Source: Bryobacteraceae bacterium (GTDB lineage Bacteria; Acidobacteriota; Terriglobia; Bryobacterales; Bryobacteraceae). Taken from it: a DNA stretch of 64,000 nt. Where the stretch lies: positions 744,001 through 808,000 of the forward strand of contig BPGE01000001.1 of assembly GCA_026002875.1 (NCBI GenBank). The letters run 5' to 3'. Below the pieces are notes generated by a model. The model was given only the letters and a program-made list of their open reading frames with translations. It did no database searches and was not told where the DNA came from. Position numbers and translations under genes: made by a program. Below, piece after piece: positions 16,704-25,940 of this stretch (its first letter is position 1; each line of letters begins with the position of its first letter).

Positions 16704-17740
16704 GAGGCATGCGGCGGCGCGACTTTCTGGCTGCATTGCCCGCGGCGGCGGCCGCGGCTGCGCCTGCGGGCGTGAATCTCGGCGTCGATCTGTTCAGCCT
16801 GCGCTCGCAGGGGTGGACGCCATTCCAGCATCTGGAATACTGCGCGAAATTCGGCGCGCGCACGGTGCATTTCTCCGAGATCCGTTTTCTGGGCTCGCTC
16901 GACGACGGGCACGTGCGCGAAGTGGGCGAGCAGGCTCGGCGGCTGGGCATCGAGCTCGAGATCGGCATGCGCTCGATCTGCCCCACGTCGACGGCGTTCG
17001 ACAAGAACGCGGGCACGGCGGAGGAGCAGCTGCTGCGCGTCATGCGCGCGGCGCGGATCGCCGGCTCGAAGCTGGTGCGCGCGTTTCTCGGCACCTTCAA
17101 CGACCGGCGCACGCCGGGCGGGATCGAGGCGCGCATCGAGGACACGGTGAAGGTGCTGAAGAACGTGCGCGCGCAGGCGCTCGACATGGGCCTGAAGATC
17201 GCCGTGGAGAACCACGCGGGAGACATGCAGTCGCGCGAGCTGAAGAGGCTGATCGAAGCCGCGGGGCCGGACTTCGTGGGCGCCTGCTACGATTCCGGCA
17301 ATCCCTGCTGGGTGCTGGAAGACCCGCATCAGGCCCTGGAGACGCTGGTTCCGTACGTGCTCACGTCGCACATCCGCGACTCCTATCTGTGGAACGACGC
17401 CGAGGGCACGCAGGTGAACTGGACGCGCGCGGGCGAGGGCAACGTCGACATCGGACGGCTGATGAAACGGTTCGCCGAGCTGTGTCCCGGCAGGGCGATG
17501 TCGCTGGAAGTGATCGTCATGGGGCCGCGCGCCTATCCATGGCGGAAGCCCGAGTTCTGGCAGGGCTACGAGAACGTGCGTGCGGCGGATTTCGCGCGCT
17601 TCCTCGACATCGCCGCGCGCGGGACGCCGCCCCCGCCGCGGCCGGCGCCGCCGAAAGACCGCGCGGCCGAGATCGAGCGCGAGGATTTCGAGGCGTCGAT
17701 GCGCTGGACGCGTAGCTTTTTCGGCCTCGGCAGCGTCTAG
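16700..17740 (+). CDS. TIM-barrel sugar isomerase/epimerase-like protein, Tat leader
   Basis: 346 residues starting in the ATGA overlap; MRGMRRRDFLAALPAAAAAAAP is a twin-arginine leader. The body is a xylose-isomerase-like TIM barrel: VNLGVDLFSLRSQGW, AVENHAGDM, GACYDSGNPCWVLEDP, and AMSLEVIVMG carry the usual E/D/H/E metal ligands. A Pro-rich linker (GTPPPPRPAPPKDR) precedes the C-terminal helix. Function is unknown for most exported members; coupling with the deacetylase suggests a shared sugar substrate. Confidence 0.8.
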   Translation: MRGMRRRDFLAALPAAAAAAAPAGVNLGVDLFSLRSQGWTPFQHLEYCAKFGARTVHFSEIRFLGSLDDGHVREVGEQARRLGIELEIGMRSICPTSTAFDKNAGTAEEQLLRVMRAARIAGSKLVRAFLGTFNDRRTPGGIEARIEDTVKVLKNVRAQALDMGLKIAVENHAGDMQSRELKRLIEAAGPDFVGACYDSGNPCWVLEDPHQALETLVPYVLTSHIRDSYLWNDAEGTQVNWTRAGEGNVDIGRLMKRFAELCPGRAMSLEVIVMGPRAYPWRKPEFWQGYENVRAADFARFLDIAARGTPPPPRPAPPKDRAAEIEREDFEASMRWTRSFFGLGSV

Positions 17741-17747
17741 AACAGAC

Positions 17748-18662
17748 GTGAAGCGGATCCTGCTGGGAATGGGACTGATTTCGTTGCTGGGACTGACGCC
17801 CGCGGCCCGGGCGCAATCGCTGGTGCGCGAAGTGCGGGGCGCGGTGGCGCGCGAGGATTTCGAGGCGGCGCGGCGCGCGCTGGACAAGGCGCGCGGCCAG
17901 GGACCCGCGTCTGCCGGATGGCTGGAAGCCTACAGCTGGCTGGCGCGCGGATACCTGAACGCGAAGCGCTATGACGACGCCGAACGCGAGGCCGCGCAGA
18001 CGCGCACGATGGCGCTGGAGCTGCTGAAGACGCGGAAGCTCGATGACGACAGGGCTCTGCCCATCGCGCTGGGCGCGTCGATCGAAGTGCAGGCGCAGGT
18101 GCTGAACGCGCGCGGGCAGAAGTCGGAGGCGGTGGCGTTTCTCGAAGAAGAGCTCCGCCGCTGGCAGGGCACGAGCATCATCACGCGGCTGCGGAAGAAC
18201 CTGAACCTGATCTCGCTTGCCGGCAGACCGGCGCCGGCGCTGATCGTGAAGGAGACGCTGGGCATGCCCGTGCCGGAGCTGTCCGCGCTCAAGGGCAAAC
18301 GGGTGCTCCTGTTCTTCTGGGCGCACTGGTGCGAAGACTGCAAGTCGATGGCGCCCGCGCTGGAGCGCCTGATGCGCGAGCAGCCGCAGCTCGAACTGAT
18401 CGCGCCGACGCAGCCGTACGGCTACGCCGCCCGGGGCGAGGAAGCGACGCGGGAAGAAGAGATCCGCTACATCGGCGAAGTGTGGCGCAGGTTCTTCGGC
18501 CAGGTGCCGCGGATGCGCGTGCCGGTGAACGAGGAGAATTTCGTCGTTTGGGGCGCATCCACGACGCCGACGATCGCCGTCCTGGACGAGCAGGGCGTGG
18601 TGCGGCTCTACCATCCGGGCAAGATGAGCTACGAAGCGCTGGCGGCAGCCGCCAGGCAATAA
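17748..18662 (+). CDS. exported thioredoxin-like (TlpA-type) protein
   Basis: About 304 residues from a GTG whose product begins VKRILLGMGLISLLGLTPAARAQ, a clear signal peptide; in-frame codons further upstream overlap the preceding gene. Residues ~25-150 are helical and TPR-like (ARRALDKARGQGP, SAGWLEAYSWLARGYLNAKRYDDAEREA). The C-terminal half is a thioredoxin fold: VLLFFWAHWCEDCKSMAPALERL with CxxC (CEDC), and the cis-Pro segment STTPTIAVLDEQG. It probably acts as a periplasmic thiol-disulfide reductase. Confidence 0.8.
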   Translation: MKRILLGMGLISLLGLTPAARAQSLVREVRGAVAREDFEAARRALDKARGQGPASAGWLEAYSWLARGYLNAKRYDDAEREAAQTRTMALELLKTRKLDDDRALPIALGASIEVQAQVLNARGQKSEAVAFLEEELRRWQGTSIITRLRKNLNLISLAGRPAPALIVKETLGMPVPELSALKGKRVLLFFWAHWCEDCKSMAPALERLMREQPQLELIAPTQPYGYAARGEEATREEEIRYIGEVWRRFFGQVPRMRVPVNEENFVVWGASTTPTIAVLDEQGVVRLYHPGKMSYEALAAAARQ

Positions 18663-18669
18663 CCGCAGC

Positions 18670-19446
18670 TCAGTCGTCCGCGCCCGTCTGGGACTGCGGC
18701 TCGCCGAGCGTGCCGGTCTCGTTCAGAACGACGATATCGACGCGGCGGTTGCGGGCGCGGCCCTGCTCGGTTTCATTGGTGGCGACCGGGGCGGTGTCGG
18801 CGTAGCCGGCGATGGCCATGCGTTCGCGGGGGATGGAGAACCGCGTGGCGAACAGCTCGAGCATCGCGATCCCGCGCGCGGCGGAGAGCTCCCAGTTGCT
18901 GCGGAAACGCGAGTTGTGGATGGGCGTGGAGTCGGTGTGGCCTTCCAGCCGGATGGGATTGGGGATGCGGCGCAGTTCGACGGCGATGTTTTCAATCACG
19001 GGCATCGCCTGCGGTTGAATGGCGTCTCCGCCCGGCGGGAAGAAGCTGGCCTCCTTGAGGCTGATCACAAGGCCGCGGCGCTCCATGCGCACTTCCACCT
19101 TGCCGCTGTGGATCTCGGCCTTGAGCTTCTCCTGCAGTTCCTTCAGCGACGGAAGGAGCTCGATGGTTCCATTCGGGTCGGGGGGAGCGGGCGGAAGATC
19201 GACGGGCAGCTGGGCGCGGGGTTTCGCCGGGGGAGGGTTCTTGAGGAGTTTCGCCAGGACATGCGTGATGCGGCCTTCTTCGAGAGCTTCGCGGAAGGCC
19301 TGCGAGATGCGCGCCGCCTGCACCCGGTCCATCTGCGAGTGCGAGTAGAGCATGACGAAGAAGGCGAACAGCAGGGTGATGAAGTCTGCGTAGGAGACGA
19401 GCCACCGCTCGTGGTTGGCGTGCTCGTGTCTGGGGCGGCGGGCCAT
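18670..19446 (-). CDS. motB: flagellar motor stator protein MotB
   Basis: 258 residues. A single N-terminal membrane segment contains the proton-carrying Asp: RWLVSYADFITLLFAFFVMLYS (D21). The C-terminal ~140 residues are an OmpA-like peptidoglycan-binding domain: LEGHTDSTPIHNSRFRSNWELSAARG and GYADTAPVATNETEQGRARNRRVDI. It starts nine bases after the motA stop. Confidence 0.93.
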   Translation of the reverse strand: MARRPRHEHANHERWLVSYADFITLLFAFFVMLYSHSQMDRVQAARISQAFREALEEGRITHVLAKLLKNPPPAKPRAQLPVDLPPAPPDPNGTIELLPSLKELQEKLKAEIHSGKVEVRMERRGLVISLKEASFFPPGGDAIQPQAMPVIENIAVELRRIPNPIRLEGHTDSTPIHNSRFRSNWELSAARGIAMLELFATRFSIPRERMAIAGYADTAPVATNETEQGRARNRRVDIVVLNETGTLGEPQSQTGADD

Positions 19447-19455
19447 GGCAGCGCT

Positions 19456-20274
19456 TCATGCAGCGGCGCGGGCGCCCGCCGCCGGAGAGGATTTCTCTTT
19501 CGAGGCTTTCGCGAGATAGGCCTCGAGCTTGGCGCGGATCATTTTCGGATTCATGCCTTCGACGATGCCGCAGACGCCTTCGAGGATCAGTTCCTCGCGG
19601 AGCCGCTGCTGGGCGGCGCGGGCCTTGATCTTGTGAGCGGCGGGAAGAAACAGGAGGTTCGCCGAGCCGACGCCGTAGATGGTGGCGACGAACGCGGCGG
19701 CGATGCCTTTGCCCACCTTGTCCATGTCTTTCAGGTCGCCCATGACGATGATGAGCCCGAGCACGGCGCCGATGATGCCGATGGTGGGAGCGAAGCCGCC
19801 GGCCGATTCGAATACCTTGGCCTCCGCGTCGGCGCGGTGTTCGGCGGCGTCCATGGCGAGGCCCATGATGCCGCGGATCTCCTGCAGGTCCATGCCGTCG
19901 ACGGCGAGCAGCATGCTCTTGTGCAGGAACGGGTCCTCGATGGCCATGACATCCTGTTCCAGCGAGACGATGCCCTGCTTGCGGGCGGCTTGAGAGAAGG
20001 AGACAAGGCGCTCGATCAGTTCGGCCTTGTCGTCGGGAACCTCATACAGCAGGTCTCTGACGCGCGCGAAGGCGGCTTTCACCAGAGGCAGCGGATTGGC
20101 GACGAGAGTGGCCCCGAGGCACCCGCCGAAGACGATGAGCGCGGCCGATTCCCCAAGTACGTCGCCCGCTTTGCCCCCTTCGAGCAGGTATCCGCCGAGG
20201 ATGCCTGCTACCGCCACCACCAGACCCGCCAGCGTTCCCAAGTCCATCCGCCTGCGTTGCCGCCTGGCTGCCAT
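19456..20274 (-). CDS. motA: flagellar motor stator protein MotA
   Basis: 272 residues. The start at 20274 follows AGGGAGA; an ATG nine codons later (MDLGTLAGLVV) is the more usual MotA N-terminus and may be used instead. Membrane segments: LGTLAGLVVAVAGILGGYLL, AALIVFGGCLGATLVA, and the conserved pair FAPTIGIIGAVLGLIIVM and AAAFVATIYGVGSANLLFLP, which carry the key prolines. It forms the ion channel with MotB. Gene order flbD-motA-motB suggests an operon. Confidence 0.92.
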   Translation of the reverse strand: MAARRQRRRMDLGTLAGLVVAVAGILGGYLLEGGKAGDVLGESAALIVFGGCLGATLVANPLPLVKAAFARVRDLLYEVPDDKAELIERLVSFSQAARKQGIVSLEQDVMAIEDPFLHKSMLLAVDGMDLQEIRGIMGLAMDAAEHRADAEAKVFESAGGFAPTIGIIGAVLGLIIVMGDLKDMDKVGKGIAAAFVATIYGVGSANLLFLPAAHKIKARAAQQRLREELILEGVCGIVEGMNPKMIRAKLEAYLAKASKEKSSPAAGARAAA

Positions 20275-20289
20275 GCCGTCTCCCTGCTG

Positions 20290-20520
20290 CTAGTCTTTTT
20301 CCGCCCGCACGAGCACCGGGCCTTCGGCGTGCGCAGCCGCGGCGGCGACGCGGCGCTTGTACTCGACCACGCGTTCCACCACCTCTTCAGCGCGCTCGCG
20401 CACGCGGACCTTCTCGCCCGTCGTCAGCGTCAGCACGGTGTCCGGCGTGACGTCAATGAAGGCGATCAGCTCGCCGTTGACGTAAAAAGCGGTCTCGTTG
20501 ATGCGCGTCAGGCGGATCAT
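20290..20520 (-). CDS. flbD: FlbD-family flagellar protein
   Basis: 76 residues matching the small FlbD family: MIRLTRINETAFYVNGELIAFIDVTPDTVLTLTTGEKVRVRERAEEVVERVVEYKRRV. The ITLTTG-like TPDTVLTLTTG segment is diagnostic. FlbD proteins lie next to mot or hook genes in many phyla and their function is unclear; they differ from the Caulobacter regulator of the same name. It ends 15 bases before motA. Confidence 0.88.
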   Translation of the reverse strand: MIRLTRINETAFYVNGELIAFIDVTPDTVLTLTTGEKVRVRERAEEVVERVVEYKRRVAAAAAHAEGPVLVRAEKD

Positions 20521-20550
20521 GCCGCGCCCCGCTCCCCGGGCTCTTTCGCC

Positions 20551-20578
20551 TTATCGGTCCGGCGTCCGCGTTTCTTGA
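20551..20578 (-). promoter_or_regulatory. candidate sigma-28 promoter of flbD-motA-motB
   Basis: On the minus strand, TCAAGAAA, 12 bases, then ACCGATAA: the last box is 7/8 to the sigma-28 consensus GCCGATAA and the first is 4/5 to TAAAG in its opening bases. The -10 box lies about 30 bases ahead of the flbD ATG. Spacing is one base longer than the E. coli consensus. A FlgM homologue in this window makes sigma-28 control plausible. Confidence 0.4.
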
Positions 20579-20601
20579 ACAAATCGCGCTGCGCCCGCCG
20601 G

Positions 20602-21801
20602 TCAGATCTTGAGGAACAGCTTCCGGCGGTGCATCCAGAACAGGATCAGCCAGTAACAGGCGAGGATCGCCATTCCTTCCACCAGCGGCTCGAGCCCCGC
20701 CCCGAACAGTTTCGCCCAGTCCTGCCCCAGATGGATGCGGAAGCTCGACCGGAAGAAGTCCTCGAACAGATGGGCGATCATGTAGGCCGCGATCGAGTTC
20801 ATTCCGACGACGACCAGCGGGAAGGCCCAGCGCCTCCAGCCTTTCACGTCGAGCACCCAGGCGAAACCGGCGAGGATCGCGAAGCACATCCCGCCGCTGA
20901 ACAGCGTCCAGGCGGGCGTCCAGATCCGCTTCACCACCGGGCAGACGCCCAGCGCGTGCAACAGAAGCCCCGAGGCCACGCCCGCTGCAGCCGCGAGAAG
21001 GAATTTCTTCACGGGCACGCGCGGCGCGGCGGCGCGGAACCAGCGTCCGGCGGCAAGGCCCAGAATCATCGTGCCCAGCGTGGGAATGAAGCTCAGCGTG
21101 AGATAGCCGCCGCGGTTCGCCACAAACGGCTCAGGCCGTTGAAACAGATTCAGAAACCACTGATCGAAGGCCGCTCCGAGATTCGCGTTCTTGTTCCAGT
21201 GGGCCATGAACCCGGTGAAGTGATGCGGCCAGTCCGGGGGCACGCCGACGGCGCGCCAGTCGAAGCCGGGGCCGGGCAGCGGATACAGCGCCCACGCCAG
21301 CCAGTATCCGAAGAGGATTGCGCCGAAGGCGGTCCACTGCACCAGCGGCCGGGCGAAGCCCAGCAGAAAGAGGAACGGATAGCCCAGTCCGATCTGCGTC
21401 AGCGTGTCCTCGAACGTAAAGTTCGTCTGCCGGCTGTGCATCGAGCGCAGGAAGATGCCGAGCGCGATCAGCACGAGCGAGCGCCACAGGGCGTGGCCGA
21501 ACATCCGGCCGAACGCCGCGCCGCGCGCCAGCCGGCTCGCAATCGAGTACGGCAGCGCCGCGCCGACGAGAAAGGAAAAGCCCGGCTGGATCAGGTCGTG
21601 CAGCGAGCAGCCCGCCCATTCCACATGCGTCTGATGAAACGCAAGGAAGCGCCAGAAGCCGCTGTCCGGATACGCGCGCGCCACGTCGGACAGCCGCAGC
21701 ACCTCGGCCATCATGAGCACCATGACGAAGCCGCGGAAAGCGTCGAGCGAAACATTGCGCTGGGGAGCGGGAGAGGCCGGCGGTTCCATCCGTGACATCA
21801 T
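20602..21801 (-). CDS. HGSNAT/DUF5009-type membrane acyltransferase
   Basis: 399 residues with about ten hydrophobic segments. The opening RNVSLDAFRGFVMVLMM matches the heparan-alpha-glucosaminide N-acetyltransferase-like family (R.xSLDxxRGxxx), and later parts DTLTQIGLGYPFLFLLGF, LILGLAAGRW and VVGMNSIAAYMIAHL fit its usual layout. Members are thought to move acyl groups to sugars across the inner membrane. ATG-ATG at the start leaves one or four codons of uncertainty. It is upstream of flbD on the same strand, but an 81-base gap with its own promoter-like sequence lies between them. Confidence 0.82.
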   Translation of the reverse strand: MMSRMEPPASPAPQRNVSLDAFRGFVMVLMMAEVLRLSDVARAYPDSGFWRFLAFHQTHVEWAGCSLHDLIQPGFSFLVGAALPYSIASRLARGAAFGRMFGHALWRSLVLIALGIFLRSMHSRQTNFTFEDTLTQIGLGYPFLFLLGFARPLVQWTAFGAILFGYWLAWALYPLPGPGFDWRAVGVPPDWPHHFTGFMAHWNKNANLGAAFDQWFLNLFQRPEPFVANRGGYLTLSFIPTLGTMILGLAAGRWFRAAAPRVPVKKFLLAAAAGVASGLLLHALGVCPVVKRIWTPAWTLFSGGMCFAILAGFAWVLDVKGWRRWAFPLVVVGMNSIAAYMIAHLFEDFFRSSFRIHLGQDWAKLFGAGLEPLVEGMAILACYWLILFWMHRRKLFLKI

Positions 21802-21941
21802 GACACGTCCGGGGCTGGGGCCTTGAGCCGGGCTGGCTCACCCCGCGCCGGGGCCGTGTCAGGATATGCTGTAAACGATTTCTGGCTGGGCGCGATTTCC
21901 GCCGCGCCCGCCAGCGCACTCCATGCAAGAAGTGAAGTTCC

Positions 21942-23495
21942 ATGAAACCAGCCCCTGTCTGTGCTCTGATTCTTTCCCTGTCCTGTGCGGAGGCGGCCGT
22001 GAATGACGCCACCGTGGAAACCGGCAAACTGCGCGGCGCGGTCTCCGGCGCTGTCGTCGCTTTCAAGGGAATTCCCTATGCCGCTCCGCCTGTCGGCCCG
22101 AACCGCTGGCGTCCGCCGCAGCCTGCGGCGAAATGGAGCGGCGTGCGCGACGCCACGCAGTACGGCCCCGACTGCATGCAGCTTCCGTTTCCGGGCGATG
22201 CCGCTCCGCTGGGCGTGACGCCGGCCGAGGATTGCCTCTATGTCAATGTCTGGAAGCCCGCCCGCGGCGGCCGCCGGCTGCCGGTGATGGTGTGGATCTA
22301 CGGAGGCGGCTTCGTCAACGGCGGCAGCTCGCCGGAAGTCTATGACGGCAGCCGCTTCGCCGAAGACGGCATCGTGTTCGTCAGCTTCAATTACCGTGTC
22401 GGGCGGTTCGGGTTCTTCGCCCATCCGGCGCTGACGAAGGAAAGCCCGGACGGCATGCTCGGCAACTACGCCTTCATGGATCAGATCGCGGCGCTCAAGT
22501 GGGTGCAGCGCAACATCGCGGCGTTCGGGGGAGATCCGAACAACGTCACGATCTTCGGCGAATCGGCGGGCGGCATGTCGGTGCTGACGCTGATGACGTC
22601 GCCGGCGGCGCGGGGGCTGTTTCACAAGGCCATCGTGCAGTCGGGCGGCGGCCGCAATCTGCTCGGACCGATGCGCAGGCTGAGCGAGGCGCAGGGAGCG
22701 CTCGGTTCGGCTGAAAGCGTCGGCGTGGCGTTCGCCAGGAAGATGGGCATCGAGGGCGACGACGCGAAGGCTCTCGAGGCGCTGCGGGCGCTGCCGGCGG
22801 AAAAGATCGTCGACGGCCTGAACATGGCGTCGATGAACACGCCCACTTACGGCGGCCCCATGATCGATGGCAGGATCGTGGTCGAGACGGTCGAACAGGC
22901 GTTCCTCGGCGGGCGGCAGGCGAAGGTGCCCTTCATCGCCGGCGCCAACAATATGGACATCGGCTTCAGCTTCGCGCGGACGCTGGAAGACGTTTTCAAG
23001 CCGTTCGGAGAACTGCGCGCCCGCGCCGAGGCGGCCTACAATCCCGACGGCAAGGGCGACGCGCGGACGGTGGGCTACCTGGCGGCGATGGATCGCATGA
23101 TGATCGAGCCGGCGCGGTTCACCGTGCGGAAGATGGCGGAAGCCGGACAGAAGGCCTTCCACTACCGCTTCTCCTATGTGGCCGAGCCGATGCGCAAGGA
23201 GTGGCCGGGCGCGCCGCACGCCACGGAAATTCCGTATGTCTTCAACACGGTGAAGGTGAAATACGGAGACAAATTGACGCCCGCGGACCAGAAAATGGCG
23301 GACATCGTGCATGCCTACTGGGTGGATTTCGTGAAAAAAGGCGACCCGAACGGGGGCGGCCGCCCGGCGTGGCCCGCGTGCAAGGCCGCCTGCGACGACA
23401 TTCTCGAGTTCGGCCCGGCGGAGGTTTCCGCGAAAGCTGATCCCTGGAAGGCGCGGCTCGACGTGACCGAAGCCCTGGCCATGAAGGGCCAGTGA
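21942..23495 (+). CDS. secreted type-B carboxylesterase
   Basis: 517 residues with a signal peptide (MKPAPVCALILSLSCAEAA). Type-B carboxylesterase marks: FKGIPYAAPPVGPNRWRPP, EDCLYVNVW, oxyanion loop WIYGGGFVNG, nucleophile S208 in FGESAGG, and the late AAPHATEIPYVFN-like segment GAPHATEIPYVF carrying the catalytic His. It should cleave carboxylic esters of aromatic or plant cell-wall type in the periplasm. Length is standard for the family. Confidence 0.9.
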   Translation: MKPAPVCALILSLSCAEAAVNDATVETGKLRGAVSGAVVAFKGIPYAAPPVGPNRWRPPQPAAKWSGVRDATQYGPDCMQLPFPGDAAPLGVTPAEDCLYVNVWKPARGGRRLPVMVWIYGGGFVNGGSSPEVYDGSRFAEDGIVFVSFNYRVGRFGFFAHPALTKESPDGMLGNYAFMDQIAALKWVQRNIAAFGGDPNNVTIFGESAGGMSVLTLMTSPAARGLFHKAIVQSGGGRNLLGPMRRLSEAQGALGSAESVGVAFARKMGIEGDDAKALEALRALPAEKIVDGLNMASMNTPTYGGPMIDGRIVVETVEQAFLGGRQAKVPFIAGANNMDIGFSFARTLEDVFKPFGELRARAEAAYNPDGKGDARTVGYLAAMDRMMIEPARFTVRKMAEAGQKAFHYRFSYVAEPMRKEWPGAPHATEIPYVFNTVKVKYGDKLTPADQKMADIVHAYWVDFVKKGDPNGGGRPAWPACKAACDDILEFGPAEVSAKADPWKARLDVTEALAMKGQ

Positions 23496-23516
23496 ACCCG
23501 GACGGCAGGCGCCGCC

Positions 23517-24437
23517 TTACTTCAGGCCGGTGGCGAACAGCGTCTCGAAGTGCGGCGCCTGCTCTTCGCGGTGGACCACCGCGGTCTCGATCTCGCGGAA
23601 TCCCGCCTCGCGCAGGAAGCGCCGCATCTCCGCTTCCGTGAAGCCCAGCCACTCGTCGGCGTACAGCTCGCGCGCCTCCTCGTGGTGGTGGCGCGCCAGA
23701 TCGAGGATCACGACGCGCCCGTCTTTGCGCAGGATGCGGAAGGCCTCGGCCAGCGCCCTCTGCGGATGCTGCGCGTGGTGCAGCGACTGCGAGAAAAACG
23801 CCGCATCGACGCTGGCTTCTTTCAGCGGCAGGCTTTCGAGGTCGCCCAGCCGGTATTCGACGTTCCGCACGCCGCGCTCGGCGGCCAGCCTGCGCCCGTA
23901 CTCGACCATCTGGGGCGAGCTGTCCACGGCGTAGACCTTCTTCGCCCGCCGCGCCAGCAGGAACGCCACCGCGCCTTCTCCGGCCCCCAGGTCCGCGGCG
24001 ACTACCGGCGGCAGCAGCGCCAGCAGAGCCTCGGCCATCGCCTTCCAGGACCGCCCGGGCAGATAATGGCGGCCGAATTTGCCCGCCAGTTCGTCGAAAA
24101 ACGCCCGCGTCTTTTCCCGCCGCTTCTCGAGCACGACCGCCAGCGCCTCTTCGTCGCGGCGGACTTCGTCCAGCTCCTGCGCCGCTTCTTCCACCGCCTT
24201 CAGCAGCGTCTTCGGAGCGCCGCGGCGCAGGCTGTAGCGGACGCTTTTGCCAGCCTTGCGGTCTTCGACGAGCCCCGCCTGCCGCAACTGCGCCAGATGG
24301 GAGCTGACCGTGCTCTGCCCGGCGGCGAGGATCTCCTGCAGCTCCGCCACCGCCAGCTCCTCTTTGGCCAGCAGACGGAGGATGCGGATGCGGGTCGGAT
24401 CGCCCAGCACCTTCAGGGCCCGAAAGATTGACGCCAT
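23517..24437 (-). CDS. ArsR-family regulator fused to SAM methyltransferase
   Basis: 306 residues. Residues 1-90 are a winged helix of ArsR type ([33 protein letters not shown], then [29 protein letters not shown]). No cysteine metal site is visible in the recognition region. Residues ~140-280 are a class I methyltransferase with motif [17 protein letters not shown], motif [20 protein letters not shown] and [33 protein letters not shown]. The gene is divergent from ahcY with 66-72 bases between starts and a candidate operator, so it likely senses SAH or SAM and controls the methyl cycle. That role is inference from fusion and context. Confidence 0.85.
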   Translation of the reverse strand: MASIFRALKVLGDPTRIRILRLLAKEELAVAELQEILAAGQSTVSSHLAQLRQAGLVEDRKAGKSVRYSLRRGAPKTLLKAVEEAAQELDEVRRDEEALAVVLEKRREKTRAFFDELAGKFGRHYLPGRSWKAMAEALLALLPPVVAADLGAGEGAVAFLLARRAKKVYAVDSSPQMVEYGRRLAAERGVRNVEYRLGDLESLPLKEASVDAAFFSQSLHHAQHPQRALAEAFRILRKDGRVVILDLARHHHEEARELYADEWLGFTEAEMRRFLREAGFREIETAVVHREEQAPHFETLFATGLK

Positions 24438-24462
24438 GGCGTGCCGTCTGGCATTATATCAA

Positions 24463-24484
24463 TGTATCGCGATGAAACGATACA
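24463..24484. promoter_or_regulatory. inverted repeat, candidate ArsR-type operator
   Basis: TGTATCG at 24463-24469 and CGATACA at 24478-24484 are exact complements separated by eight bases. They lie in the short divergent gap between the ArsR-methyltransferase gene and ahcY. An ATATCAAT stretch adjoins the left arm. Dyads like this are typical binding sites of ArsR-family dimers. Confidence 0.55.
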
Positions 24485-24509
24485 AGACCACACCGAGGAG
24501 CCGATGACC

Positions 24510-25940
24510 ATGAGCAGTGGCGTGATGAAGCCGGAGACGCTTCCCTACAAGGTGGCCGACCTGTCGCTGGCCGACTGGGGCCGCAAAGAGATCACGATTG
24601 CCGAATCCGAGATGCCGGGACTGATGGCGCTGCGCCGCAAATACGCCGGCGAGAAGCCGCTCGAAGGCGTGCGCATCAGCGGCTCGCTGCACATGACCAT
24701 CCAGACGGCGGTGCTGATCGAGACGCTGGTGGATCTGGGCGCCAGCGTCCGCTGGGCCTCGTGCAACATTTTCTCCACGCAGGATCACGCGGCGGCGGCG
24801 ATCGCCGCGGCGGGCGTGCCGGTGTTCGCCTGGAAGGGCGAGACGCTCGAAGACTACTGGTGGTGCACCTACATGGCGCTGTCGCACCCGGGCGGCAAGG
24901 GGCCGCAGCTCGTGGTGGACGACGGCGGCGACGCCACGCTCCTCATCCACAAAGGTTACGAGCTCGAGGAAGGCTCCGACTGGGTGAACACTCCTTCCGA
25001 ATCGCGCGAAGAGCAGATCATCAAGGACCTGCTGAAGCGCATCCACGCCGAGAATCCGCGCCGCTGGCATGACATCGTGGCCGAGTGGAAGGGCGTCAGC
25101 GAAGAGACGACCACGGGCGTGCACCGGCTGTACAAGATGCATCAGGAAGGCAAGCTCCTGGTGCCGGCGATCAACGTGAACGACTCGGTGACGAAGTCGA
25201 AGTTCGACAACCTGTACGGGTGCCGTGAATCGCTGGCCGACGGTCTGAAGCGGGCGATGGACGTGATGCTGGCGGGCAAGGTGGCCGTCGTGTGCGGTTA
25301 CGGCGAAGTGGGCAAGGGTTCGGCGCAGTCGCTGCGCGGCTTCGGCGCGCGCGTCATCGTCACTGAAATCGACCCCATCACCGCTCTGCAGGCGGCCATG
25401 GAAGGCTTCGAGGTGACCACCGTCGAAGAGACGCTCGGCAAGGCGGACATCTATGTGACGGCCACGGGCAACTGCGACGTGATCACGCTCGAACACATGG
25501 AAAGGATGAAAGACCAGGCCATCGTCTGCAACATTGGACACTTCGACAACGAGATCCAGGTGGACCGGCTGAACGAGGCGCCTGGGGTGATCCGGAAGAA
25601 CATCAAGCCCCAGGTGGACTGCTACACGTTCCCCGATGGCCATCAGATCTACCTGCTGGCTGAAGGGCGGCTTGTGAACCTCGGCTGCGCCACGGGCCAT
25701 CCGAGCTTCGTGATGTCGACGTCGTTCAGCAACCAGGTGCTGGCGCAGATGGACCTGTGGAAGAACCGCGACTCCTACAAGCCGGGCGTCTACATGCTGC
25801 CGAAGAAGCTGGATGAGGAAGTGGCGCGGCTGCACCTGGACAAGATCGGCGTGAAGCTGACGCGTCTGACCGAAAAGCAGGCCAACTACATCGGCGTTCC
25901 CGTGGAAGGGCCCTACAAGCCCGAGCACTACCGGTACTAA
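24510..25940 (+). CDS. ahcY: adenosylhomocysteinase
   Basis: About 476 residues. GAGGAG at 24495-24500 is nine bases from the ATG at 24510 and only three from an in-frame ATG at 24504, so I prefer 24510. S-adenosylhomocysteine hydrolase marks: [74 protein letters not shown], the NAD loop [18 protein letters not shown], and the C-terminal KPEHYRY. It hydrolyses SAH to homocysteine and adenosine, removing the inhibitor of methyltransferases. The gene faces away from an ArsR-methyltransferase fusion that may control it. Confidence 0.96.
   Translation: MSSGVMKPETLPYKVADLSLADWGRKEITIAESEMPGLMALRRKYAGEKPLEGVRISGSLHMTIQTAVLIETLVDLGASVRWASCNIFSTQDHAAAAIAAAGVPVFAWKGETLEDYWWCTYMALSHPGGKGPQLVVDDGGDATLLIHKGYELEEGSDWVNTPSESREEQIIKDLLKRIHAENPRRWHDIVAEWKGVSEETTTGVHRLYKMHQEGKLLVPAINVNDSVTKSKFDNLYGCRESLADGLKRAMDVMLAGKVAVVCGYGEVGKGSAQSLRGFGARVIVTEIDPITALQAAMEGFEVTTVEETLGKADIYVTATGNCDVITLEHMERMKDQAIVCNIGHFDNEIQVDRLNEAPGVIRKNIKPQVDCYTFPDGHQIYLLAEGRLVNLGCATGHPSFVMSTSFSNQVLAQMDLWKNRDSYKPGVYMLPKKLDEEVARLHLDKIGVKLTRLTEKQANYIGVPVEGPYKPEHYRY

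Noticed and set aside
18916-21795. Long plus-strand open frame over motB, motA, flbD and the acyltransferase.
   Set aside because: All four minus-strand genes are clearly recognisable; the plus frame is a shadow.
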